Shown: piece after piece, positions 1 to 16,000 of the stretch
Position numbering within the stretch: position 1 is the stretch's first letter
Layout of the letters: every line of letters begins with the position of its first letter
Assembly (NCBI GenBank): GCA_015183035.1
Contig: JACZZP010000001.1
Coordinates: 62,001-126,000, forward strand
Reading direction: 5' to 3'
DNA length: 64,000 nt
From: Meloidogyne chitwoodi
Lineage: Eukaryota; Nematoda; Chromadorea; Rhabditida; Meloidogynidae
Program-made: the position numbers and the translations under genes
Notes under the pieces: generated by a model
What the model was told of the DNA's origin: nothing
Databases searched by the model: none
The model's input: only the letters and a program-made list of their open reading frames with translations

Positions 1-518
1 GCAATTTGGAGAATTTCGAAAGAAATATAATTTCTCATTCAAATGTCCAAATATAAATTGATATCCGTTATGTCGAATGATACCACTAAAATTGAAAAAC
101 AAAAATAATAAACAATTTAAAAATAAACCTTAAATCATCAATATTACATAAATGCAGAACACTGTGTTCTCCTCGATAATCAACAGCTTCATAAATACAC
201 TGAACAGCCTATAAAAATTAGAGACAATTTAGAATTTTATGGCTCCACTTTTTCACTTTCTCAAAAATGGTTTCTTATGAATTTAAATTACCGGTAACGT
301 CCTGAAGAACTCTAATTCAAAAGCATCGGAAAAGTCAACAAACTTGCTGAAAACAAGCAACAATGAATCATCAGTAGATTTGGCCTAAAAATATGAAAAA
401 GTAACTAATAGGAAACTGTTAAAACCAAATTAATTAGTCCAGTTGCATCAATTCCATAATTAGTATTGTTTAAACCGTCTTGAACAAACAATGTGCAAGC
501 CAGATAGTTCATCATCAT
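1..518 (-). CDS. Unrecognised protein, 5' part (runs off the window)
   Basis: Four exons can be joined in frame on the minus strand, at about 518-415, 386-290, 211-131 and 105-1, separated by short GT...AG introns. The first exon opens with three consecutive ATGs (MMMNYLACTLF); the first is taken as the start. The readable protein is about 125 residues with no obvious signal peptide, membrane segment or low-complexity run. It includes a segment ending FRTLP, then AVQCIYEAVDYRGEHSVLH and GIIRHNGYQFIFGHLNEK. The even composition and in-phase joins argue for a real gene. I do not recognise the family. The 3' end lies outside the window. It is transcribed in the same direction as the kinase gene upstream, whose stop is about 520 bp away. 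Confidence 0.6.
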
Positions 519-1038
519 AAAATAAATTTTTTTAATATTGTATGGAAAATATTAAATACAAATAAGTTCAACCAATAAAGGTTTTATTAAATTTAAATAA
601 TAAAGGATAAAAAATTTTTAATAATTTTATTTAAATAAATATATAGCATTTAAAATACATATAAAATTAAACATTTAATTTCAGTCAAGTCCATTTGCGT
701 ATTAAAAAAAAGCATTGATATTTTAGAACAAATAAGTATATAAATATATTTTATTTTAATAAATTGCGTTAAATTTCTTATCAATTTCTTAAATAAATTT
801 AAAATTGATCATTGCTTTGAAAAATAAAAATAGGTTTTAATTTGGCAGTTTAAGTGAAAAAATAATAAATTTTTTAAAATGTAAAGATAAATAAAATAAG
901 ACAAATAGAATTGATGTACAATTAAACATTTACTCTAGTCAAGTGGCTTATTCCATTTGCGCATTTAAAAAAGTGAAATAACCAATATGTTAATAATGTA
1001 TAATATAGGCTCAAAAATAGTAAAAGTATACATTGGTG
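519..1038. other. AT-rich intergenic spacer
   Basis: This spacer of about 520 bp lies between two minus-strand genes. It is dominated by A/T runs and holds the 3' flank of the kinase gene. No open frame, RNA gene or clear repeat was seen. Confidence 0.6.
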
Positions 1039-5774
<4,736 letters not shown>

Positions 5775-6329
5775 TTATTGCCTAAAGATATTAAATTTAT
5801 TTTTAATGAATATGTAAAGGTTTTAGAGGTATCGAATGATCGATAAACAGTGAAAATGTAAAAAATGTAATCAAAACAATTTTTCATCAAATTTTCTAAG
5901 AAATATATTTATAAAAGAAATAAATTAATGCATGATTCACCCAACCCAATCTCTTTACACAATACCTCTTCATTTTAAAATAAATTATAGGCAATCAAAT
6001 GTAAAAGAAAGGACTCATACAAATTTGAACACTAAATTGCAAGACATTTCGTCCCAACGAAAAAACACTACATTTCGTTCGCACGAGTCAGCGATTTTTT
6101 GCCGTTGGGACGAAATGTCGTGCAATTTCGTTACCAAAATGTCAGTATAGTCCAGGTAGGCGCGGCCAAAGTAGCGGCATAGTCGCAAGACCATCTATTC
6201 GCAAGACATTCAATTATTTAATTTCGGACTCGCAACTTGGTATTGAAGTTGATATAGCGATTCTTTAATCTCTTCCGCGGCTATAATTTTTTATTTTTAG
6301 TAAAACTATTTTATTTTCTTTTGAATAAA
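5775..6329. promoter_or_regulatory. Divergent promoter region, kinase gene / SF3A1
   Basis: About 555 bp lie between two genes transcribed away from each other, so promoters for both should be here. A 91-bp hairpin element (6036-6126) occupies the middle. A T-rich stretch ending in TTTTTAG just before 6300 could be a trans-splice acceptor for the SF3A1 message. No TATA box stands out. Confidence 0.5.
6036..6126. mobile_element. 91-bp hairpin element, copy 1 (MITE-like)
   Basis: The ends are near-perfect inverted repeats: ATTGCAAGACATTTCGTCCC on the left answers GGGACGAAATGTCGTGCAAT on the right. A short central part contains CATTTCGTTCGCACGAG. A second copy of the same length and the same ends lies at 16956-17046 inside a let-23 intron. 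The family resemblance and foldback shape suggest a miniature inverted-repeat transposable element. No coding capacity. Confidence 0.75.
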
Positions 6330-9094
6330 ATGCCACCAGTAGAAAACATGGCGCCAACGGCACAAGAGCCTATCAAGGTTTCTGGACGAGAAGAAGATTC
6401 AATGAACAATGAACCTTCAATGAGTGGACAACAAATTGTTGGTTTAATTATTCCACCACCAGATATTCGAAGTTTGTTAAAATATTAGTGTACCTTAAAC
6501 GACAAAATCCTTTTAGCAATTGTCGACAAAACTGCTCTTTTTGTTGCACGAAATGGAGTTGAATTTGAGAATAAAATTCGTGAAAGAGAAGCAGCCAATA
6601 TACGTTTCAATTTTCTTACAGCTGTTGATCCATACCATGCTTATTATAAAAATAAAGTAAAGGAATTCGAGACGGGCGTAGCTTCTGCAGAATTATTGTC
6701 AAAAATTAAAATTCCTGATGCTGTTCGTGAGCATATACAAAAGGCTGAATTTGTTCCGAAGAATCCACCAAAGACTTTTGAATTTTGTGCAGATCCATCG
6801 ACGATAAACGCTTTTGATTTGTAAATTTAATTTAAAGTAAAAATAACTAGACCTTCATCTTTCATAGGGATCTCATTCAACTTACTGCTTTATTTGTTGC
6901 AAGGAATGGTCGTCAATTTCTCACTCAATTAATGAACCGAGAGGTTTACTTTTTAATTTTAAAAAAGTTTTTTAATTTTTAGGTGCGAAATTTCCAATTT
7001 GACTTTTTAAAACCACAACATTCCAACTTTCAATATTTTACAAAACTGGTTGAGCAATACACAAAAGTGAGTTCTTTCATTTTTACAATTTTTGCTTTTT
7101 TTACACTTATCTTTTAAAGGTAATAATTCCACCAAAGAATGTTTATGATGAATTACGCAACTCTTCTTCACACAAAAAAATTTTAGAAGATGTTCGTTAT
7201 AGAGTTGGTTGGGAAAAGTTTCAACGTGCTGTAAAAGATAGAGAAGACGCTGAAGTTGAACAGGAACGAATCGCTTATAATCAAATTGATTGGCACGATT
7301 TTGTAGTAGTTCAGACAGTGGACTTTCAACCATCTGAAACACGTTAAGATTTTTAAAAATACTAAAAGGTCAACCCACGACCATGAAGATATTTAACTAG
7401 TCCTTGCTATTTTATAATTATTTTTTAGTTAATTTACCTTCACTTTGTACTCCTCGCGATGTGGGCGCCCGAATTCTACTTCAACAGCGTACTGAAGCAG
7501 CCAAAGCTGCAGCTGAAAGTGTTGCAATGGATATGGATGAATCAGAATCTGAAGATGAAGAAGATAATAGGAAGCAGAAAAATAGAGAAGATTTTGATGA
7601 AATACAGCAACAAGTTGATGGAATGAATATTGCTGAGAGACAACATGCTGGCTCTACTGTTACTCAACCAACACCGGCTGCTCCAATAGCTGGAAACGTT
7701 GTGATTCGAGATTATGATCCTAAAAAAGGTTTATATTTGTACTTTAATTATATAGATTTTTGTTTTAAGCACGTTCCGGCACTGTTACCAAAGGACAGAA
7801 TGAAAAGTACATAATTTCACCTTTAACAAATGAACGAATTCCTGCAGACAAATTACACGAACACGTGCGATATAATACTGTTGATCCTCAATTTAAGGAA
7901 CAAAGAGATCGGTATTTTAACAATTAAATGTTTTAAAAATTAAATACTCAAAAATAGTGAACACATGGAACGGCAAGACGAAGATCCAATTACAGCATCG
8001 GGCACAGAAATATCTCGCAACATTGCCAAGTTGGCAGAGCGTCGTACTGATATTTTCGGTATTGGAGAAAAAGGAGTTGAACAAACAATTATTGGAAAGA
8101 AACTTGGGGAGGAAGAGCGACAATTACCCCGATCTGATCCAAAAACAATTTGGGATGGGCAACAAGCTACGATTGATGCTACAACTCGAGCAGCTCAACA
8201 GGCTGTTTCCTTAGAGCAGCAAATAACAGAAATTCAACGCCAACATGGTTACTTACCGAATCCTGCTGCTGACCGTTTTGCGCCAAATACCCAAAGTACT
8301 ACTGCTGCAACAACAACTGCTTCTGCCGCTACTTCAATGCCACCGCAAGCAACTGCTGTTCCGGCTCCTATTCCACCTGTTAAAATTTTCCTCAAACTAA
8401 ATTTTAAAATAATATTTTAGCGTCCTCCACACATTCCACCTCCTCCAATTGTTTCGAATGTTGCTAAAATTATACCTGGAAATGTTGGTCCTCCACCTCA
8501 ACAACAACCTATGCGTATGCCACGTATGCCATTACCTGGAATGCTTCCACCTCCGCATATGCTTCCAATGGGCATGCAAATTCCTGGAATGCCCCCAAAT
8601 TTGGCTATGGCTCAACATGGTGGTCATTTTATGCCTCCTCCACCACAACCTTTTTCTGATGAAGCCTCTTCTGCAAAGAAATTCCGAGCGGATGATGCTT
8701 TGGAACCAGAAGAATTTTGGCTGCAAAAAGTCTCAGGTCAAATAACCGTAAAGTTGAGCACACCACAAACTGATGAATGGAACCTTAAAGGTCAAACGTT
8801 CAATATACAATTGGAGATTACATCAACTGTAAAAAAATAAATATTTAATAATCTTTCATTAAAATTTTTTAGGTAAATGCACTCAAATCACTTATACAGG
8901 AACAAACATCTGTACCCGCATCAAAAGCTAAGCTTGTTTATCAGGTTTCATTTAAAGAAATTTATTCAAAATTTTTATTTTTTTTAAAGAATACTTTTCT
9001 CAAAGACAATTTTACTTTGGCATATTACAATTTTGTGAATGAAGCAAATGTTCAATTAATGTTGAAAGAACGTGGTGGAAAGAAGAAAAATTAA
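6330..9094 (+). CDS. SF3A1: Splicing factor 3A subunit 1 (SF3A1/Prp21)
   Basis: Component of the SF3A complex of U2 snRNP, acting in the nucleus during pre-spliceosome assembly. Two SURP modules are visible. The first carries KTALFVARNGVEFENKI and FNFLTAVDPYHAYYKNKV; the second carries QLTALFVARNGRQFL and FDFLKPQHSNFQYFTKLVEQY. They are followed by the conserved WHDFVVVQTVDF segment, an acidic stretch, IISPLTNERIPADKLHEHVR, a Pro/Met-rich segment (about 8420-8650) and a C-terminal ubiquitin-like domain (NALKSLIQEQTSVPASKAKL ... NTFLKDNFTLAYYNF). It ends in a GGKKKN tail. The start is the first ATG after the T-rich acceptor near 6300. Length and domain order match the family. About nine introns, mostly 40-60 bp. 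Confidence 0.95.
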
Positions 9095-9546
9095 AAATTT
9101 GATCGAAGATTTAGTTTTTATTATTTTTTTAAATTTTGTTCTATAAAATGAGCATGATAATCGTTTTATTTTTAGAATTTTACATTAAGATATAATTGTA
9201 TTAACTAGAATAATTATCCAAATATTTGGTAATGAAAATAAAATTTAAAAAAAATATAACAAATAAAAAGATTAAAAATAATTTAAAGGTGAAAATGGCA
9301 AGAGAAAGGAAAGTGAAGCTGTGAAATTATATAATTGATTTTTGAAATAAAAGAATCTTGATTGTTAATAAAACTATTGTTTAATAAGTTAAAGTTAAAC
9401 CAAACCTTTGAAGTTGAAACATTTCAAAAATTGATTCTACCTCTTGTGTATGAGCAAAATATAAATTTAAAAAGACACGCAGAGATGATTTGTATTGAAA
9501 GATTATGCTAATCACCATCATAAGAATAAGGCAACTTGTATAATTT
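9095..9546. other. Convergent 3' intergenic region
   Basis: Here the 3' ends of SF3A1 (+) and merlin (-) face each other. AATAAA-like signals are present but A/T richness makes them unspecific. No gene was seen. Confidence 0.55.
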
Positions 9547-12498
9547 TTAAGTTGTTGTTTTAGATGTTAATTTAGAATTAGTCATTTCTTCAAACATCTT
9601 TGCTTTTGATTTGGATGATCCAAAACCACTCTGAAAAATTTAAATGAAAAGATAAAATATTATTTTTTTAAATCACTTCAAACCATAAAAATTTTTAAAC
9701 AGTCAAATTACGGAAAAAAACTCAAAATAAAAAAATTTAAATCAACATAAAAAAATTAAAGACAACAAGACAAAGGTTTACACCACAGATTACAAAATCC
9801 AACCTATTTCCCTACTTATTTAAAAATATCATTGTTGTCTCATTAGACTTGTTTAAGGCCAGAAGCCGAATTTGACTATATTATTAAAGAACATTTAAGA
9901 AAATTATAAATTAAAAACCTTTCTAAGTGTTGAATGTTTGTCAAAACATCCTGTTACTGCTACCTTTTGTGCAAAAAGTCGATCTTGTTCCGTTTCAGTG
10001 CCCTCACGCTTAAGCGCTTCTAATTCCATTCGAAAATCTTTAAAATATATTTTTAAATTCTCAAAAAATAATATAAAAAAACCTGCAAGCTTTTCACGTA
10101 GTGAATGATCCTTCGCTTGCCAGTCACCTCTACAAAAAAATTAATTTAGTAAAAAGAAAGAATTAATACTTAGATTTTTCCAGTTCTGCATGTGTAGAAT
10201 TTCTATTAAAAAAAATTTTTTTTAATAAATAATTTGTAAAAATACATGATATGTTGAAGTTCATTTGTAATTGACTGTCTTTGTTGTTCTGTAGCAGCTA
10301 ATGCAGCAAGAACTCCACTTCCTCCAGTAAACTCATTATTCAGATCATTATTTTGTTGCTGCTGCTTTTGTTGTTTTCGTTGCTGCTGTGCTAAAGAAGC
10401 AGATCCTTTTGTAAATAATTTATTATTTGATGAAGAATTAGAAATAGGAGGAGGTGGAGGTAGAAGAGAACCGCCGCCATGTCCATTAACTACAGCAACA
10501 TTATTATTTTGAGGGAATTGTTGTAAATTATTTATTGTTCCTTCATCTACTCCTTCATCAGTTTCAACTGTAGTTTCCTCCTCTAGTGATGACGAATTGG
10601 TAGGGATATGTTTAACTGCATTATTACAAACATTTGAAAGGCGTAGCTGCTCGTGATAAGATGGAGGCTTAAAATAAAAATTTAAAATTCTAATTCACAA
10701 AATAGTAAACCTGTGACAACGGAATACCATTATTATTATTAGTAAATTGTTGCTGATTTTGTTGCTGTTGAATTAATCGATTAGCAATCAATTCTGCATC
10801 TTTATATTTTCGTTCCAATACCAATTTTCTTTCTCCTGCACGTAAATTTGAACGTCTGATTCTTTGCATTTCTGCCTCAGCATCATTCGCACGCCTTGTC
10901 ATTTCAAAAACTTCTTGTTCAGAGATCCGTGCCCGTTCTGCTAGTAATTGATGGCTTTCTTCAGCATTTTTCATTACAACCTTCAAAGCAATTTTAATTT
11001 AATAAAATTGTATAAACCTGCATAGTGTTTAATTGCTCTGCTAAATGTCCCAACTCTGTTCGCAATTTGTCACGTTGTGACTCAGCTTGCACTCGTTGCT
11101 CTTTCTCTCGTTGAAGACGTGTTTGTTCGGCTAGTCTTCTTTGTCGCTGCCAAAAATTGAATAAGTCAGGATGAATTAATAAATCAAACCAACTTACTCT
11201 TGTGCTTGAATTCTCATTTGTTGAACTTCAAGTAAATCAGGTTGCCGTCGTCGAAGGTACAAATTGTGCGTTCCAACGCATAAATCCAAAAGTGATTGGT
11301 TTATGCTCATATCCTCAGCACGAAAACGAATTTTACTTTTGTCAGCTGTACATATTGTGAACTTGAAATCAAAGTGAAATTAAAAACTTAAAATAAATTC
11401 TTTTACCATTTTATTTTTAAACGAAATGCATTTTATTTCAGTCCATGGAAAGAATGGACGAGGAGAGAGTTTATTGTCTGGTTCATATATACCTAAACTT
11501 TGATTAAAATTCCCCTTAAATATAAAAAACAAACCCAATCCTTGCGCAGACACACCCAACAGCAATTCAGTGCCACGTTGATTCTATTAAAAAATAAATG
11601 TAAATATAAACTTATTTGTGGAATTGAATTCACCAAAATTTTGTAAAACGATGTTCCATACATGTCCAATTCCTCTGCTATGCACAAAAACTCCTCTTCA
11701 GCATCTTCGCGACTAAGTCCGCTGTTGTTAGCCCACCAATTTCCTCAAATAAAAATTTTATATTTTACAGTTAAATTTAAACATGCGAATCAATAAATCT
11801 TAATATTAAAAAGGAAAAAAATAAACAACCGATTTTCTCATGCCACATATCCGCACTCATATCATATTGTTGAATAACAGAGGGAGGAATTAATTTTGCC
11901 AAGTCTAGCTCAATATTTTCATCATTATGATAATCACCATACATTGCTTGAACAGCATATGATGCCAATAAAATGGCCTAAAATTTAAAAAAAAAATTAT
12001 TAAAAATTAGATTATTAAAAAATACCGCTTCAGAAGGGCAATAAAGATCCATTGAAAGAATTGATTGGCGAATTTGAAGAAAAAAGAGGTGTCTTTAAAA
12101 TAAATTTAAAGTATTTAATATCACTTTGTCTAACCTTGTCAAGTCTTGAATAAGTTCAGTTTTAACAGATTCAGGGAAAAATTTAACAAGGAAAAGAAAG
12201 TGCAAAGATCCATCATGTTTGGGCATTGGATGATGCCGAACCTATAAAAAACAAATTTAAAAAAATAATAAATCAAGAAAACCTTTTTATCAAGCTGTAG
12301 CCAGCATGTGTACCCTTTACGATTTGTAAAGCAAAGTCCAAAATACCAAACTTCTCGAAGCCCAATGATTTTACAAACTGTGTCAAACAAATCTTGTCCT
12401 AATGCTTCTCTATCCATACTAATTGCATTCAGATCAGCATCCATAGTTGTTACCTTTACATGTAATGTTTTCCCACGGCCAGTCAACCAGTCAAGCAT
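9547..12498 (-). CDS. nfm-1: Merlin/NF2-type FERM protein
   Basis: A membrane-cytoskeleton linker and growth regulator of the band 4.1 superfamily. The N-terminal FERM domain (12498 to about 11200) shows [72 protein letters not shown] and the F3 part with GLGLFFIF and [17 protein letters not shown] Glu/Arg-rich alpha-helical coiled coil follows (about 11200-10700). Next come a Gln/Asn- and Pro-rich linker (about 10690-10290) and a C-terminal tail with [20 protein letters not shown] and MFEEM. That tail resembles the merlin tail more than the actin-binding tail of ezrin/moesin, so merlin is preferred over ERM. The start [10 protein letters not shown] is the only ATG before the FERM core. It lies 600 bp downstream of let-23 on the same strand. 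Confidence 0.9.
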
Positions 12499-13097
12499 TT
12501 TGACACAAAATTTATTTATAAAAGATATGATTTATACATATTATAAATTGTGAACAAGTTTAATCTGTAATTAAATGAGAAATAAAAAAAAAAGAAATTG
12601 CATAAATTAAGCTTTAAAAAATAAAATTTTATTCAAAAAATTAATGTTTATCTATAATATTATAAGAAAATTGCACGAAAATTGGAGTATATAAAATATT
12701 AAAAACCGTATTAATAATTATTAGGCCTCTATATTTTTAGATTTTTAAAAATAAAAAAAATTGTCTAAAAAATATTTAAAAAAAGATAAGAATATTTAGA
12801 AAAAATAGAGGCATTATTAGGTATTATTTAATTTAAAAAAAAAGAATTTGCACATTTTAGGTTAGAAAAGGAATGTGTGTGTTGTTGATTTTTGGACAAA
12901 GTGGTAAAATATGGGAATAAAATAAGGGAAAAAGGTGATTGATGAAAACGAGTATAGATTTTGATTTTTACATTCATCATTAAAATAAATCACCTCTTTT
13001 TGATTTAAATTATTTCGATTTGTAAAACTTTTCACAAACCAAAACAAAAATTAAGGTTAAAATTTAAAAAAAATTCAATATATTAATCACGCTTATT
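12499..13097. other. Intergenic region between let-23 and merlin
   Basis: Both neighbours are on the minus strand, so this should hold the let-23 3' flank and the merlin promoter. It is A/T rich, with a small imperfect repeat of TTTAAAAATAAAAAA-like runs. No gene was recognised. Confidence 0.5.
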
Positions 13098-16000
13098 TTA
13101 ACTAACTGTTTCAGTTTGCAACAACAATTGATTGTTATTGTCACTTTTATCTTCTTCATCATTTTTATTACCGGCGGTCACCTTTGCTGTTCTATTATTA
13201 TCATTTGAAGTATTCACATACCCTTTACCCAATAATTCTTTTTCAATATTATTATTATTTTTACCAGAACCATTGATGACAACATTTTTTTCTTCTCCGT
13301 TCTTTTCATTTATATATTCACCAAATTGATTTGTGTATAAAGCCATTAAGTGGGGCAATTGTGTTGAGGGGAATAATTCTGAGTAAAGAAAAATTTTTCT
13401 TTTTGTTAAAAGTTACTTACTTTTATCACACTTTCCCTCCACAACAGGTGTATAAAGACTAGCATGTTCATCATATTCTTCTTCCTCTTCTTCTCCAAAT
13501 TTTTCAGTTTCTCCATCAAAAACTGAATCAAGTTTTTTTCTTGGCATTAAATAATTATCTTCATCAGTTAAAGAAAGTTTTGGTAAAGGTCCATCTTCAT
13601 CTCTAGACCAAGAGGAATGTGAACATTTTCGGCTACTGCTACATAAAGGGTCACTTTTATATCGCGAAGATATTGTTGTTGCAACACTTCCATGGCGATC
13701 TGGCTTTCCAGCGCACTTTAAATTTAAAATAAAATGTGTAAAAAAATAAAACTTTGCAAACATTTTTAGGCGACGATGTTTTATTAATTCGCGCAATTTC
13801 AACAGTTGAAAAGAAGCATTCATCATCAGTAAGTGTCGTTGTATTCGTGTCATTTGTATTTTCACGCTGGGGACTGCTACCACTGTTGGCATCTTTTTCT
13901 TTAAAATAGAAAAAAGTTAAAATTAAAAACAAATAATCAAAAGCAAACCTCTAATATTAGAGTTATTACTATATTCAGCAGGATCAACAAATATAGGATC
14001 AGCAAAATCACTATCATGAAGTAAACGTGCAATCATTTTCCTTTGCCCAATATTTCCAATACGTGATTCCATTTGTTGTTGCTGTTGATTATCAATATTT
14101 CGTCGTCTACGTTCTTGAATGTAAATGTGTGGAGCACGACAAAACTGTTCAAAACGTTCTTTTATCTGTCGAAAACTTGGTCGAGATTCTGGATCAGAAA
14201 GCCAACCTTTATAAAAATAATTTTAAAAATAAATTGCTCTACTTAAAAACAAACAATTAAGCAATTCTTCGTACAATTCTTGACTGCAATTGTTTGGTTG
14301 TTCTAATCGATAACCACATTCGAGTTTGTCCACAAGTTCTCTGGCTAAACGTTCACGTGGTAATCCCAATTCCTTATAAGGACTGCATGCTCCCATAGTC
14401 AAAATTTCCCAACAAGTTATTCCGAATGACCAAACATCTGTTCTTTGATTATAAACTGAATGCCTTAAACTTTCTGGTGCTAGCCATTTTACAGCTACAC
14501 GTCCTTCAATAATAACAGAATCATTCGGCCTTTGTAAAATTGTTGCTAATCCAAAATCTGTAACTTCAACGTGTAAAGCACTTTTTACCAAAACATTTCT
14601 AGCAGCTAGATCACGATGAACAATTGCACGTTTTGTCAAATATTCCATTGCTGAGGAAATCTATTTTAAAAATTTTGAATTTTTCAAGAAAAAATATTCC
14701 AAAATAAACCTGATAACAATATAACATTAATTGCTTTGAACCCAATTGAGAATTATATTGTTCGAAAAAGCGTAGTAAAGAACCTAGAGGACGCAATAAT
14801 GTGACGATTTTAAGTCCTCCACCACCTCCTAGACATATTCCTGCTACTGGAAGTAAATGTTCATGCTGAACAGAGTGCATTATTCCAGCCTCTCGCAACA
14901 ATTCTTTTTCGTTAAGTCGACTGTCTAGAGCACTTATTGCCTATAACTTTTTTAATTAAAATATAAATTAAGAAAAGAAAAACCTTGATTGCAACAGGGA
15001 TGTTTACCTTGACGCCCGGTGGACGCCATTTTCCCTACAACATTTTTATACAATCAGAAAACGAAAAATTAAACTAACTGCATAAACAATTCCAAATGCT
15101 CCCTGGCCAAGAACAGTTGATTTACTTGGGAGAAAATCTAACTCATTAAGTTGAATAAGATTTAGACGACGCATATTCGGACGCTGAGTAACTTTTAACG
15201 GATCCAATGGAGGAATTTCTTTATAAAAAATAATTGAAAAAATAAATATTTTTTTCAACAAACCGGGTAGATGCATTTGCACTTCCTTTATATACTTTTT
15301 CTGATAAATTAAACAACGATACACTAAAAACTAAAAAGAAGGATAATTAAATAAAAATTAGAAAATTTTAACAGAATTTAGAATATTTAAAAACAAACCC
15401 CTATTATAGTTGCCAACAAAATAATAACCAAAAACACTGCACCAACAATTTTGATTTGTTTTAGCTTGCGTGCCCTTTCACGGTCATTAATTTGACAAAT
15501 TCCTTCTTCATCCGCATATGGTAATTCGGGAGGACAAACATTTAAGCACTTAAAAAATAAAGTTAAAAATTTATTTAATTTTTAAACATACTTTAATAGT
15601 TCCATTTTTATCGATAATACCACCATGAGCACATCTCTCACAATTCGAAGGTCCATCATCATAACAAGAACGATGAATATCACAAAATGGATGACAACGT
15701 CTACATTCTCCAATTCCAGTAAGAGTTTCATTTGGATATTTTATAACATAAGAGCCTCTTAAAATGATTTTTTTTATAAAATAAAAACAAAATACTTTCC
15801 GCAATCCATTGAACATTCAGTTGGACGATCGTTATTGACAACATCAGCTTGTAAACGCCAAAATGCACAGTTACAAAAAGAAATACTTCCATGAGCGCTC
15901 ATTTCTATTACACCATCTCGAGTGCAATTTCGACATTCGGGTTGACATTTACGGCACATCTAAAATTTTGGAAAATAATTTTTTGAATACATATTAAAAG

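Noticed and set aside
5932..6150. 72-residue plus-strand frame beginning MIHPTQSLYTIPL
   Set aside because: It spans the 91-bp hairpin element and lies in the divergent promoter; no supporting features.
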